From assembly GCF_019710475.1 (NCBI RefSeq), contig NZ_JAJFAX010000016.1:1-64000 (forward strand): DNA of 64,000 nt, given 5' to 3'. Under the pieces are notes generated by a model. It was not told where the DNA came from, searched no databases, and saw only the letters and a list, made by a program, of their open reading frames with translations. Origin of the DNA: Glycomyces sp. TRM65418. GTDB lineage: Bacteria; Actinomycetota; Actinomycetes; Mycobacteriales; Micromonosporaceae. Numbering within the stretch: the stretch's first letter is position 1; each line of letters starts with the position of its first letter. This document shows positions 18,720 to 27,817 of this stretch, one piece after another. The position numbers and the translations under genes are program-made.

Positions 18720-19565
18720 TCAGCCCTTGAGTCCGGTGTGGGCCAGGCCCTCCACGAACTGGCGCTGGGCGATGACGAACACGATGAGCACCGGCAGCGC
18801 CGACAGGGTCGCCGCCGACAGCTGCACGTCCCACATCGGACCCCCGTAGGCGTCTGTGAACTGCGTCAGCGCCTGCGGAAGCGTGAACCGCTCCGGCGTC
18901 GACAGGAACACGACCGGCTCCAGGTACAGGTTCCAGCTGTGCAGGAACGAGAAGATCGCGACCGCGCCGAGGGCCGGACGCGACAGCGGCAGCGCGATCC
19001 GCCGGTAAAGGCCGAACCGGCCGAGGCCGTCCATGCGGCCGGCCTCCTCGATCTCGGCCGGGATCGCGATGAAGAACTGCCGCATGATGAGCGTCGCCAG
19101 GACGCTCGGCGCGCCGAAGATCGGCACGAGGATGAGCGGCCAGTGCGTGTCCACCATGCCGAGCCCGTTGAACAGCTGGAACAGCGGGACGATCGTGACC
19201 TCGCTCGGGATGAGCAGGCCCACGAGCACGACCAGGAACAGCAGGTTGTGCCCGGGGAAGCGGATGCGCGCGAACGCGTAGCCGGCGAGCGAGGACACCG
19301 CGAGCGTCCCCACGGTGACCACCGCCGCGATGTACATGCTGTTCCAGTACTGTGCGGCGAACGGCGCGAACTCGAAGACCCGCCCGTACGCCTCCAGGCT
19401 CGGGTCCGCGGGCAGGAGCGTCGGCGGGAAGGCGAAGATCTCGTTGGCGGACTTGAGGCTCGACGTGACCATCCACCACGTGGGGAACACGAACGGGACG
19501 GCCAGGACGCACAGCAGCCCGTAGAGGAGCAGCCGGGCGCGACGCGTGCGGTGCTCAGTCTTCAT
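18720..19565 (-). CDS. Sugar ABC transporter permease, MalG type
   Basis: 281 residues with six hydrophobic segments and the permease EAA loop EIEEAGRMDGLGRFGLYRRI, which docks the ATPase. Together with the MalF-type partner and the lipoprotein upstream it forms a CUT1-class importer. It overlaps the preceding permease gene by 11 bp, so translation is probably coupled. It is the last gene of a five-gene operon. No ATPase gene accompanies it, as is common in actinobacteria where a shared MsiK-like ATPase energises many importers. Confidence 0.93.
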   Translation of the reverse strand: MKTEHRTRRARLLLYGLLCVLAVPFVFPTWWMVTSSLKSANEIFAFPPTLLPADPSLEAYGRVFEFAPFAAQYWNSMYIAAVVTVGTLAVSSLAGYAFARIRFPGHNLLFLVVLVGLLIPSEVTIVPLFQLFNGLGMVDTHWPLILVPIFGAPSVLATLIMRQFFIAIPAEIEEAGRMDGLGRFGLYRRIALPLSRPALGAVAIFSFLHSWNLYLEPVVFLSTPERFTLPQALTQFTDAYGGPMWDVQLSAATLSALPVLIVFVIAQRQFVEGLAHTGLKG

Positions 19566-20523
19566 GGACGACCCACTTTCTGCGCATCTGCCACTGGATC
19601 ACGGTGAGCACCAGGACGATCGCGAACAGCAGCACCGAGAGGGTCGCGCCGTAGCCGAAGTCGTGGAACTGGAACGCGTTCTGGTACAGGTAGTAGACGA
19701 GCACCGTCGTCGCGGTGCCCGGCCCGCCGCCGGTGAGGACGTCGATCTGGGCGAACACCTGGAGCGAGCCGACCACGGTGATGATCGCGGTGAGCAGGAT
19801 GGTGGGGCTGATCATCGGCATCGTGATGCGGCGGAAGCGGGTCCACGCGCCCGCGCCGTCGATGGTGGACGCCTCGTACAGCTCCTTGGGCACCCCTTGG
19901 AGCGCCGCCAGGAACAGGACCATGTTGAGGCCCACGTTCTTGAGCACCTGCACCACGATCACGCTGATCATCGCGGTCGTCTCGCCGCGCAGCCAGTTCG
20001 GGCCCTCGGCCCCCAGCGCCGAGAGGAGGCCGTTGATCCCACCGTCGTCCTGGAGCAGGAACCGCCACACGATGGTCCAGGCCACGAGGGTGACGGCGAC
20101 GGGGGAGAAGAAGATCGTCCGGAAGACGACGGTGCCCCTGAGCCGCTGGTTCAGCAGGATCGCGAGCAGCAGCGCCAGACTCAGGTTGAGCGCGACCAGG
20201 CCGACCGAGAACGCGGCGGTGGCGCGGAGGACGCCCGGCAGGGCCGGGTCCCGGGCGAGCCGCTCGTAGTTCTCGGCGCCGCTGAACACGAAGCCCCCGG
20301 CGAGGACGTTCCAGTCGTGCAGGCTGTACCAGAACATCAGGCCCAGCGGGAGGATCACGAACAGGGCCGTGCCGGCCAGCTGCGGGGCGATGAACGCGTA
20401 CCCGGCGAGCCGGTCGCGACGCCGCGCGGTCCACCACGCGGGCTTCCCCGACGGGCCGGCCTCGGGCGCGTCCCCGCGCGGCGCCGTGCCGCGCGGGGAC
20501 GTCGTCTTGTGCGGCGAGGTCAT
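19555..20523 (-). CDS. Sugar ABC transporter permease, MalF type
   Basis: 322 residues. ATG at 20523 overlaps the solute-binding protein stop codon as ATGA. A Pro- and Gly-rich cytoplasmic N terminus of about 40 residues precedes six membrane segments (RLAGYAFIAPQLAGTALFVI is the first). The EAA loop reads KELYEASTIDGAGAWTRFRRI. It forms the membrane channel with the MalG-type protein. Confidence 0.93.
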   Translation of the reverse strand: MTSPHKTTSPRGTAPRGDAPEAGPSGKPAWWTARRRDRLAGYAFIAPQLAGTALFVILPLGLMFWYSLHDWNVLAGGFVFSGAENYERLARDPALPGVLRATAAFSVGLVALNLSLALLLAILLNQRLRGTVVFRTIFFSPVAVTLVAWTIVWRFLLQDDGGINGLLSALGAEGPNWLRGETTAMISVIVVQVLKNVGLNMVLFLAALQGVPKELYEASTIDGAGAWTRFRRITMPMISPTILLTAIITVVGSLQVFAQIDVLTGGGPGTATTVLVYYLYQNAFQFHDFGYGATLSVLLFAIVLVLTVIQWQMRRKWVVHED

Positions 20524-21791
20524 CGGGCCAGCAGCGGATCGATGGCGGTGCACAGCTCGGTGAGGACGCCGGCGACGTCCGCGTCGGCCGTCCAGAGCGG
20601 GTCGAGCGCGGCCCGCACGGCCTGGTCGAGCTGCGCCTGGCCGGTGTGGCTGGGCTTGACGACGCCGGAGTCGATCTGGTCGATCACCACGGTCTGCAGC
20701 TGCTCGGGGGTCAGGAGCGGGTTGGCCTGACCGAGGACCTCGGCGGTCAGCTGCGAGGCGCGCGGCGGCGGGAAGTACTGCGCGAGCTTCGCGGAGTTCT
20801 CCGGGTTCGTCATGTACGCGAGGAAGTCCGCGGCCTCCTCCGGGTGCGGCGCGACGGTGAGGACGCCGAGCCCGGCCTGGCCGATCACGGCGTATTCGCC
20901 GGTGGGCCCGGCCGGGAGGGGCACGAGGTCCCACGCGAACGGGGCGTCGGCGAGGAGCCCGGCGCGGGAGATCTGCGTGACCGTCATGGCCGCCTCGCCC
21001 GCGAAGAAGTCCGCGGTCGTGCCCGGACCGGGCATCGCCTGATGCTCGAACACGGCGTCGTGCATGAACGTGAGCGCCTCGACCATCTCCGGGTCGTCGA
21101 AGCCGCACTCGGCGCCGTCCGCGCTCCACGCGCTCGCGCCCCAGCCGGTCCACAGTGTCGAGAGGTTGTCCCAGCCGGTGTAGTCGAAGTCGCGGATGAC
21201 GATCCCGTCGGTGCCCGTGGCGGCGTGGACGGCGGCCCCGGCCTCGACGGCCCGCTCCCAGGTCCACTGGCCGTCGGCGATGAGCTCGGCGGGGGCCGGC
21301 TGCCCGGCCTCGGCGAGGAGGTCGGTGTTGACGAACATCCCGAACGGCGAGGTCGAGAACGGGTACGCGTACAGCTCGTCGTCCTGCCGCCACAGTTCGG
21401 TGGCGGCCGGGACGAGGTCGTCGTACTCGTATCCCTCGGTCTCGGCGAGGGTCTCGCTCAGCGGCACGAGCGCGCCGCTGCTGACGAAGTCGGGCGCGGC
21501 GTTCTCCAGGATCCACGCCAGGTCGGGGGCGTTGTCCCCGGCGATCTGGGTGGTGAGGGTGCTCGTGTAGCCCTCGAACGGGAGCGGGTCGAACTCGATC
21601 GCCTCGACCTCGGGATGGTCGGCGATGTAGGCGTCGGCGATCTCGTTCAGCATCGCGAGGTGGTCCTCGTTCGCGGACCAGGTGGTCATGCGCAGCGTGA
21701 CCGGTCCGCCGTCGTCGCCGCCGCCACCGCAGGCGGCGAGGACGAGCGGCGCGGCCGCGGCGGCGGCCAGCAGCAGGCGTGCGTGCTTCAT
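20520..21791 (-). CDS. Sugar ABC transporter solute-binding lipoprotein
   Basis: 423 residues with a lipoprotein signal (LVLAACGGGG, lipidated Cys C21) and the extracellular binding-protein family 1 fold (TTWSANEDHLAMLNEIADAY near the N terminus). It captures an oligosaccharide outside the membrane for the two permeases that follow. It starts 16 nt after the oxidoreductase stop with AAGGAA as ribosome site. The substrate is unknown. The operon partner is an FAD oxidoreductase and not a glycosidase, so an oxidised or unusual sugar is possible. Confidence 0.92.
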   Translation of the reverse strand: MKHARLLLAAAAAAPLVLAACGGGGDDGGPVTLRMTTWSANEDHLAMLNEIADAYIADHPEVEAIEFDPLPFEGYTSTLTTQIAGDNAPDLAWILENAAPDFVSSGALVPLSETLAETEGYEYDDLVPAATELWRQDDELYAYPFSTSPFGMFVNTDLLAEAGQPAPAELIADGQWTWERAVEAGAAVHAATGTDGIVIRDFDYTGWDNLSTLWTGWGASAWSADGAECGFDDPEMVEALTFMHDAVFEHQAMPGPGTTADFFAGEAAMTVTQISRAGLLADAPFAWDLVPLPAGPTGEYAVIGQAGLGVLTVAPHPEEAADFLAYMTNPENSAKLAQYFPPPRASQLTAEVLGQANPLLTPEQLQTVVIDQIDSGVVKPSHTGQAQLDQAVRAALDPLWTADADVAGVLTELCTAIDPLLAR

Positions 21792-21806
21792 AAGGGGTTC
21801 TTCCTT

Positions 21807-23426
21807 TCAGTAGGCGGCGATGTCGGGCCATCGCAGTTCGACGCCCTGCGAGGCGAGCCGGTCCTGGAACGCGGCGAGGAGCGCCGGTTCGCTGCCGACG
21901 GCGCGCGGCGCGACGCCGCGTTCGAGGCTGAAGGCCGCGAGGGCCCCGGCGGCCTCGCCGATGTTCCACTCGACCGGGTGCAGCCGGTAGCAGCCGTTGG
22001 TGATGTGGGTGGTGCCGAGGTTCTTCGCGGCGGGGAGGAGGTTGTCCACCCGGACCGGCAGGAGTGCGCCGAGCGGGATCTCGAACGGACAGGAGGCGAC
22101 GTCGATGTAATTGTCGCCCCCGGTCGAAGGATGGAGGTCGATGCGGTACATGCCGATCCCGACACTGTCCTGATAGGACACGGCGCCCTTGTCGCCGCGG
22201 ACGGCGGCGGACAGGTCCTGCTCGACGATCGTGTACTCGGCCTTGATGCGGCGCGATTCGCGGTGGTACGGCGCTTGGGCGAGGCCGTCGGCCGAGCCGG
22301 TGACGTCGCCGCGCAGGCGCAGTCCGGGCCAGCCGGCGCCGCCGTCGGCGCGCGGCGCCTCGGTCTGGAGCCAGTACAGGACGCTGTACGAGAGCCCGCG
22401 TGCCCGCTCCAGATGCAGGGCCGCCTCGGGATGGTCGACGACGGGCGCGAGGAAGTAGTCGATCATCGGCCAGTTGACGAGGGTGATGTCGCTGGCGTAC
22501 GCGCCCGGCACGAAGTTGCGGCGGGCGGCGATGCGGCGGAACGTCCACAAGTTCATGTCGCCGCCGCCGCGGCGCTGGTCGCCGACGACCGCGAGCGGGT
22601 CGTCGTCGGGGTTCGGCTCGAAGGTCCGGTCGGACGGTTCGAGGGTGCGCGGGTTCGGGGCCCGGAACCCGAGGAGGTTCCCGCCCCAGAAGTCGGTGCG
22701 GAACTCCCGCCAGAAGTCGTAGTCGGCGGGCTTGTCGATGGTGTGGTCGCCGTCGACGTGGTCGATCGCGAAGCACACCGAGACGGCCTGCATGTTCTCC
22801 GGCTGCGCCTCGTCGGGCGCGCTCGGCTCCCCGGTGTCCTTCGCCGATTCGAACCCGGTCACGTACTCGGTGCCGGTGAGGGGCAGCAGCTCGCCGGTCT
22901 CGGTGGCGTCCAGGACGAACGGCGCGCTCACGGTGATCCGCTCGCCGCCGTCCCGGTGGACCAGGGTCACGGCCTCGACCCGGTCGCCGTCGACGTCGGC
23001 GCTCACGGGCCGGTAGGGCTGGAGGACCCGCAGCAGCCCCGAGCCGACGTACGGCGCGAGCATCGACTCGAGCACGGCCACGGCCACGCGAGGCTCGTGG
23101 CACAGGCGGCTGACGTACCCGCCGCCCGGGTTGAGGTCCCGCTTGGCCCGGGCGGCCTCGGTGAGCGGGTAGTGGCGCCGGTAGTACTCCCTGATCCCTT
23201 CGCGCAGTTGCCGGTACGAGGCGGTGACGCCGAACTGCTCCACCCAGGAGGACTCGTCGGGCGGGACGGCCTGGCTGGTCAGCTGGCCGCCGATCCAGTC
23301 GAACTCCTCGGTGAGGACGACCTGCCGGCCGGCGCGCAGCGCGGCCAGCGCGGCGGCGACGCCGCCGAGCCCGCCGCCCACGACGAGGATGTCGGCTCGC
23401 AGTTCGCTCAGTCGTGCTGCCTTCAA
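21807..23426 (-). CDS. FAD-dependent oxidoreductase (FAD_oxidored family)
   Basis: 539 residues. The TTG at 23426 is taken as start because AAAGGA lies 7 nt upstream and it overlaps the LacI stop codon as TTGA. The N terminus has an FAD-binding Rossmann motif (DILVVGGGLGGVAAALAALR), a WIGGQLTSQ segment, and the VLDATETGELLPL motif characteristic of this family. A second conserved block sits near the C terminus (AAKNLGTTHITNGCYRLHP). No signal peptide, so it is cytoplasmic. Members often occur in polysaccharide-utilisation loci, and their reaction is mostly unknown. The location between repressor and transporter suggests it modifies the imported sugar. Confidence 0.87.
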   Translation of the reverse strand: MKAARLSELRADILVVGGGLGGVAAALAALRAGRQVVLTEEFDWIGGQLTSQAVPPDESSWVEQFGVTASYRQLREGIREYYRRHYPLTEAARAKRDLNPGGGYVSRLCHEPRVAVAVLESMLAPYVGSGLLRVLQPYRPVSADVDGDRVEAVTLVHRDGGERITVSAPFVLDATETGELLPLTGTEYVTGFESAKDTGEPSAPDEAQPENMQAVSVCFAIDHVDGDHTIDKPADYDFWREFRTDFWGGNLLGFRAPNPRTLEPSDRTFEPNPDDDPLAVVGDQRRGGGDMNLWTFRRIAARRNFVPGAYASDITLVNWPMIDYFLAPVVDHPEAALHLERARGLSYSVLYWLQTEAPRADGGAGWPGLRLRGDVTGSADGLAQAPYHRESRRIKAEYTIVEQDLSAAVRGDKGAVSYQDSVGIGMYRIDLHPSTGGDNYIDVASCPFEIPLGALLPVRVDNLLPAAKNLGTTHITNGCYRLHPVEWNIGEAAGALAAFSLERGVAPRAVGSEPALLAAFQDRLASQGVELRWPDIAAY

Positions 23427-24457
23427 GAGTGGTTCCTTTCAGTGGGGCTTGCGAGGGTCGCGCCGTCGTGCAGTTCGCACGGGAGCAGTCGCTGCGCGTC
23501 CGTCTCGGCGCCCTCCAGGAGGGCGCCGAAGACGTCGAGGGCCTGACGGCCCATCTCGCGGCGGGGGATGGTGAAGCCGGTGACGTCGAGGTCGATCGAC
23601 ACCGGCCGGGTCGGGTCGCCGAGGGCGACGAGGGACAGGTCGGCGGGGACGCCGAGCCCGCGCCGGCCCGCCCAGGCGGTCACGGCCGGGACGTCGGCGG
23701 GCTCTTCGAGGAACAGGGCGGTCACGCCGTCGGCGACGGCCGCGTCGAGGGCCTCGGTCCCGGCGTCGGGGAGCCTGCGGGCGGCGGCCCCTGCGGCCTC
23801 CGCCGCACCGAGGAAGCCGCGCAGGCGGTCCATGTAGGACTCCGGGCCCGCGCCGCGTCCGATGTAGGCGAGACTCCGGTGCCCGAGCCCGGCGGCGCGG
23901 TGGACCAGGGCCGCGGTCGCGGTCGGGTAGTCGGCGCCGACGTACGGCACCGGCCCGCCCGCGTCGTCGCGGCGGCCCACCGACACGAAGGGGATGCCCT
24001 CGGCCACGAGGCGGGCGAGGTCGTCGCGGTCGACCTCCTGGCCGAGGAGCACGCAGCCGTCGGCGAGGCGGATGCGGCTGCCCTCGGCGAACATGCGGCG
24101 GCGTCCGTCCTCCACGGGCGCGCTGGTGAGCAGCAGCAGGTCGAAGCCGAGCCGCTCGGCCCGCTCTTCGAGACCGACGAGGAACGGGTGGTAGAAGTCC
24201 CTGGTCCCCGAAGGGAACACGGGCTCGTACGTGAACACGCCGATGATCCGGTTGTACTGGTCGGCGAGGCGGCGCGCGACGGGGTCGGCGACGTAGCCGG
24301 TCTCGCGGATCGCGTCGAGGACCCGTTCGCGGGTCTCGGGGGCGATCCTGACGCCGACGTCGAGTCGGTTGTTGAGCACCACGGACACGGTGGCCTGGCT
24401 GACGCCGCTGAGGCGCGCGATGTCGCGCTGGGTGACGCGGCGGCGGGGTGCGGTCAC
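23423..24457 (-). CDS. LacI-family repressor of the oxidoreductase/transporter operon
   Basis: 344 residues from GTG at 24457, with AAGG 8-9 nt upstream. The DNA-binding head is VTQRDIARLSGVSQATVSVV with hinge LNNRLDVGVRIAPETRERV, and the effector domain follows. It is the first gene of the operon LacI-FAD oxidoreductase-binding protein-MalF-MalG. Two related CG-centred operators (24479-24497 and 24536-24571) lie in the intergenic region before it, so autoregulation and control of the divergent secreted-propeller gene are both likely. Confidence 0.9.
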   Translation of the reverse strand: MTAPRRRVTQRDIARLSGVSQATVSVVLNNRLDVGVRIAPETRERVLDAIRETGYVADPVARRLADQYNRIIGVFTYEPVFPSGTRDFYHPFLVGLEERAERLGFDLLLLTSAPVEDGRRRMFAEGSRIRLADGCVLLGQEVDRDDLARLVAEGIPFVSVGRRDDAGGPVPYVGADYPTATAALVHRAAGLGHRSLAYIGRGAGPESYMDRLRGFLGAAEAAGAAARRLPDAGTEALDAAVADGVTALFLEEPADVPAVTAWAGRRGLGVPADLSLVALGDPTRPVSIDLDVTGFTIPRREMGRQALDVFGALLEGAETDAQRLLPCELHDGATLASPTERNHS

Positions 24458-24478
24458 GGCGGGGACCTTTCTCGACGA

Positions 24479-24497
24479 GCTGATAATGCGTATCAGC
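24479..24497. promoter_or_regulatory. LacI-type operator 1
   Basis: GCTGATA-ATGCG-TATCAGC has exact 7-bp arms. It shares TGATAATKCGTAT with operator 2. It begins 22 nt upstream of the LacI start, probably downstream of the transcription start, so a bound repressor would block elongation. Confidence 0.75.
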
Positions 24498-24535
24498 AGG
24501 GGTGCGTGTGATCATGTTGCACGCCCGTGAGAAGA

Positions 24536-24571
24536 CCGTCAAGATGATAATTCGTATTATCATCTTGACGG
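24536..24571. promoter_or_regulatory. LacI-type operator 2, 16-bp arms, centre of a divergent promoter
   Basis: The arms 24536-24551 and 24556-24571 are exact complements over 16 bp around TCGT. The core is TGATAATTCGTATTATCA. Each end carries TTGACG reading outward, a plausible -35 for both directions, and a 17-nt spacer leads to a weak CAACAT -10 toward the LacI gene. Confidence 0.82.
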
Positions 24572-24683
24572 CCGACCGTCCGGACTCGGAGACTCGTCCT
24601 TCATAGGCCCGCCGCGGTGCTCCTGCGCCGCCGCGCATCGGAGCGCGGCGGCGGCCGCTCGGGCCGGATGGGAGTGCAACCCG

Positions 24684-25667
24684 ATGGATCCCGATCGACG
24701 TCCCGCCTTCGGCCGCCGCGGCCTGCTGCTCGGCGCCGCCGCCCTCGGCACGACGGCCGCCTTCGGCGCCGCCCCGGCCGGGGCCGCCGTGCCCGGCTTC
24801 CCCGAATTCCGCCACCTGAAGACGGCGCTGGACAAGGGCGCCCTGGCCTACAACCCGACCGACGAGCTCATCTTCCCCTCGATCCGCCACGTCGCGGGAA
24901 GGGTCCGGAACCCCTTGGGCGCCTGGTACATGTACTACGCCCCGCACGACGCGCCGGGCGGGATCTGCCTCGCCTACGCCGACTCGCTGGAAGGCCCCTG
25001 GAAGGAGTACTCGGCCAACCCGATCATCCCGCGCACCTGGTCGCCCCACTACTCGGTGAGCCACGTGTCGAGCCCGCACGCCCTGTGGAACGACGCCGAC
25101 GGACGGATGTACCTGTACTTCCACGGCGAGAACACGACCACCCGCGTCGCGACCTCGACCGACGGGCGCACCTTCGACTACGGCGGCACCGTCCTCACCA
25201 CCGCGATGCTCCCGTCCGATGTGACCGAGGCGTCCTACGCGCGGGTCTTCCCGCACCCGGTCCAGTCCGGCGTCCACGTCATGCTGTTCATGGGCAACCA
25301 GGCCGGCACCCGGAAGATCTTCATCGGATGGTCCCACCGCCTCGCCTCGGGCTGGCAGTTCAAGCCCCAGCCGCTCATCTCGCCCGCCGCCGGCGAGAAC
25401 GGGCAGCTGTCGGGCGCCCACTACTGGTCGCAGGGCGGCGGCGGGCACGTCGTCTACCACGCCGGCGACGGCAACATCCGCGTCGCCCGCGTCGGCACGA
25501 GCTTCGACCGCGAGGAGCATCTGGGCGTCCTCTACGACTCGGCCTCCACCGCACCCGACAACGGCCGCGCCGCCGCCCCGAGCTTCGCCGAGGAGAACGG
25601 GCGCATGTACATGTTCTACGAGGCCGGCCAGCGCTCGGCCACGAACATCGCCGTCGCCCGCGCCTGA
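24684..25667 (+). CDS. Secreted beta-propeller protein, GH43/GH32-like fold, Tat-type signal
   Basis: 327 residues. The N terminus carries a twin-Arg signal (RRGLLLGAAALG) ending near AGAAV. The rest is repeated four-stranded blades with motifs such as GAWYMYYAPHD, GRMYLYFHGENTT and NGRMYMFYEAG. These recall GH43, GH117 and GH32 five-bladed enzymes or binding proteins, but I cannot point to the catalytic triad confidently. It is divergent from the LacI operon and shares the two operators, so it is probably induced by the same sugar and may release or bind the transported substrate. Confidence 0.75.
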   Translation: MDPDRRPAFGRRGLLLGAAALGTTAAFGAAPAGAAVPGFPEFRHLKTALDKGALAYNPTDELIFPSIRHVAGRVRNPLGAWYMYYAPHDAPGGICLAYADSLEGPWKEYSANPIIPRTWSPHYSVSHVSSPHALWNDADGRMYLYFHGENTTTRVATSTDGRTFDYGGTVLTTAMLPSDVTEASYARVFPHPVQSGVHVMLFMGNQAGTRKIFIGWSHRLASGWQFKPQPLISPAAGENGQLSGAHYWSQGGGGHVVYHAGDGNIRVARVGTSFDREEHLGVLYDSASTAPDNGRAAAPSFAEENGRMYMFYEAGQRSATNIAVARA

Positions 25668-25674
25668 GCCGACC

Positions 25675-25713
25675 GCGCCGAGCCGGCGAATCCGCACCCC
25701 GCCGGCTCGGCGC
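25675..25713 (+). terminator. Terminator of the secreted propeller gene
   Basis: Exact 14-bp arms (25675-25688, 25700-25713) around an 11-nt loop, starting 8 nt after the stop codon. Confidence 0.8.
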
Positions 25714-25752
25714 TCGACGTGCGCTCACCGTCCGGGGAGCACCGGTCGCGCC

Positions 25753-26643
25753 TCAGCTCCGGTAGACCGCCGCGAGGTCGACGGCGATCGCGATCGCCCG
25801 TTCCGTGAGCGGGGACTGCGTGCGGCCGGCCTGCCAGAGCAGGAAGATCTCACGCGGCGCCACTTCCGGCACCAGCTCGTGGACGGTGAGCGCCTCGTCG
25901 GTGAGCGCGGCGGCGCTGTCGACCACGAGCCGCGGCAGCACCGCCGACCCGATCCCGGCACGCACCATCGACAGCACGGCCTCGTTGCCCGCGGCGCGGA
26001 AGACGATCCGGGGCGCGGCGCCGTTGCTCGCGAACGCCTGCTCCACCCGCGGCTGGTCGCACGTCGGCGGCCACGCCACCATCGGCGTGTCGTCGAGCTG
26101 GGCGAACTTCACCGGTCCGTCGGGAAAGGCCCCACGCGGGGCCACCAGGACGTACGGGTCGTCGAACAGTTTGCGGTGCTCGACCCCACCGCCGACGCGC
26201 CGGTCGAAGAACATCAGATCGACCTCGCCGACCGGCGGCTCCGGGGACTCGTCCTCGACGAGCCTGATGTCGCAGCCCGGGTGCGCTTCGCGCAGTCGGC
26301 GGACGAGCTGGGGGAGCAGCACATTGGAGAGGCTCTGGAACGTCCCGATGTCGATCCGTCCCTCGCCCGCGTTGAAGCGTTCGACGGCGGTCGCCATCGC
26401 CCGCGCCTTCGCCAGCAGTTCCCGACCGTGGTCGAGCACCACCTGGCCCAGCGGCGTGATCCGGACCGGCCGGGGCCCGCCCGGGCGGTCGAAGACCGCG
26501 CCGCCGACCGCCTTCTCCAGCAAGGCGATCTGCTGGCTCACCGTCGACTGCGTGTATCCGAGCCGGACGGCGGCGCGGCCGAACGAGCCCTCCTCGACCA
26601 CGGCGGCCATGGTGGCGAGATGGCGCAGCTCAACGTCGGTCAT
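25753..26643 (-). CDS. LysR-family transcriptional regulator
   Basis: 296 residues from ATG at 26643. In-frame ATGs at 26667 and 26709 are possible but less likely, because LysR proteins begin directly at the winged helix (VELRHLATMAAVVEEGSFGR, then AVRLGYTQSTVSQQIALLEK). The C-terminal substrate-binding domain is complete. It is divergent from an EamA exporter and an alpha/beta hydrolase, the usual arrangement for direct activation of the neighbour. A dyad sits 20 nt upstream of its start. Confidence 0.88.
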   Translation of the reverse strand: MTDVELRHLATMAAVVEEGSFGRAAVRLGYTQSTVSQQIALLEKAVGGAVFDRPGGPRPVRITPLGQVVLDHGRELLAKARAMATAVERFNAGEGRIDIGTFQSLSNVLLPQLVRRLREAHPGCDIRLVEDESPEPPVGEVDLMFFDRRVGGGVEHRKLFDDPYVLVAPRGAFPDGPVKFAQLDDTPMVAWPPTCDQPRVEQAFASNGAAPRIVFRAAGNEAVLSMVRAGIGSAVLPRLVVDSAAALTDEALTVHELVPEVAPREIFLLWQAGRTQSPLTERAIAIAVDLAAVYRS

Positions 26644-26662
26644 GGCGTCGAGCCTAACAATG

Positions 26663-26677
26663 GCCATCGGCGATGGC
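26663..26677. promoter_or_regulatory. Candidate LysR operator
   Basis: GCCATCG-G-CGATGGC, exact 7-bp arms, lies in the divergent LysR/EamA intergenic region 20-34 nt upstream of the regulator start. Confidence 0.5.
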
Positions 26678-26791
26678 GATGGCTTCGATCGCGAATTATC
26701 GCTTTTCACGATGCCAATCGACGTCTAGCGTCATCCGCATGACCACGACACCGCCCGCCGAGCCGCCGTCCGACCGCCGCACGGGAGGGCG

Positions 26792-27787
26792 GTGACGACG
26801 ATGGTCGCCGATCTCCACCCGGACACCGCGAACCCCGAGAGCGCGGGCCCCGCGGGCCGGCCGCCACGGCTCCTCCTGATCGGGATCGCGCTCGCCACCG
26901 TCTACCTCATCTGGGGCTCCACCTACCTCGGCATCAGGGTGATGGTCGAGGACATGCCGCCGCTCGTCGCCGCGGGCACGCGGTTCCTGCTCGCCGGCGT
27001 CCTGCTCGCCGGGGTCCTGTCCCTTCGCGGCGGCTGGCGCCGGCTGCGGGTCGACCGCGCCCAGCTCGCCTCCTGCGCCCTGCTCGGCATGCTGCTGCCG
27101 GTCCTCGGCCAGGGCATGGTGACCGTGGCCGAGAGCGGCGGCGCGCCCTCGGGCCTGACGGCGCTGCTCGTCGCCGGCGTGCCGCTCTGGGTGCTGCTCT
27201 ACCGCAGGGCGTCCGGAGAGCGGCCCGCTCGGGCGGCCGTCCTCGGAGCGGTCGTCGGGTTCGTCGGCCTGGCCGGACTGCTCATCGCCAACGGCGGCAA
27301 CACCGGTTTTCCCTTCTGGACCGTCTGCCTGGTCGTGTTCGCCACCGTGGCATGGGCATTCGGCTCCTGGTACCAGCCGCGGCTGCGCCTGCCGCGCGAC
27401 CCGTTCGTGACGACCGTGTACGAGATGCTCATCGGCGGCGCCGTGCTCACCGCCGTCGGCCTGGGCAGCGGCGAGCGGTTCGAACCGGCGATGTACGCCG
27501 CCGGTTCGTGGATCGCATGGGCCTACCTCGTCGTGTTCGGCTCGGTCATCGCCTTCTCGGCCTACGTCTGGCTGCTGGCTTCCGCCCCGGTCTCCCTGGT
27601 CGCCACGTACGCGTACGTCAACCCGCTGGTCGCGCTCCTCCTGGGCCGGCTGATCCTCGACGAGGCGGTGACGGCGCCGATCGTCGTGGGCGGGGCCGTG
27701 GTCCTCCTCGCCGTCGCCATCGTGGTGAAGGCCGAACGCCCGCGCCGACCGCGCGATGCGCCCGCCTCGGAGCCCACCGTCCAATAG
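26792..27787 (+). CDS. EamA/DMT-family exporter
   Basis: 331 residues from GTG 26792. ATG 26801 is an equally plausible start, because the GGGAGG ribosome site lies 3 nt from the former and 12 nt from the latter. Ten hydrophobic segments form two EamA repeats, with the characteristic LIWGSTYLGIRV near the first helix and AYVNPLVALLLG near the ninth. Such permeases export amino acids, nucleosides or drugs. The cytoplasmic C-terminal tail is Arg-rich. Probably in an operon with the hydrolase 30 nt downstream and controlled by the divergent LysR. Confidence 0.87.
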   Translation: MTTMVADLHPDTANPESAGPAGRPPRLLLIGIALATVYLIWGSTYLGIRVMVEDMPPLVAAGTRFLLAGVLLAGVLSLRGGWRRLRVDRAQLASCALLGMLLPVLGQGMVTVAESGGAPSGLTALLVAGVPLWVLLYRRASGERPARAAVLGAVVGFVGLAGLLIANGGNTGFPFWTVCLVVFATVAWAFGSWYQPRLRLPRDPFVTTVYEMLIGGAVLTAVGLGSGERFEPAMYAAGSWIAWAYLVVFGSVIAFSAYVWLLASAPVSLVATYAYVNPLVALLLGRLILDEAVTAPIVVGGAVVLLAVAIVVKAERPRRPRDAPASEPTVQ

Positions 27788-27817
27788 CACGACCCCGCAC
27801 GAGAGGAAGCAGACACC

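Noticed and set aside
20524..23103. Upstream part of the very long minus frame that contains the MalF-type gene
   Set aside because: It is a shadow of the binding protein and oxidoreductase genes. The ATGA overlap at 20520-20523 gives the true start.
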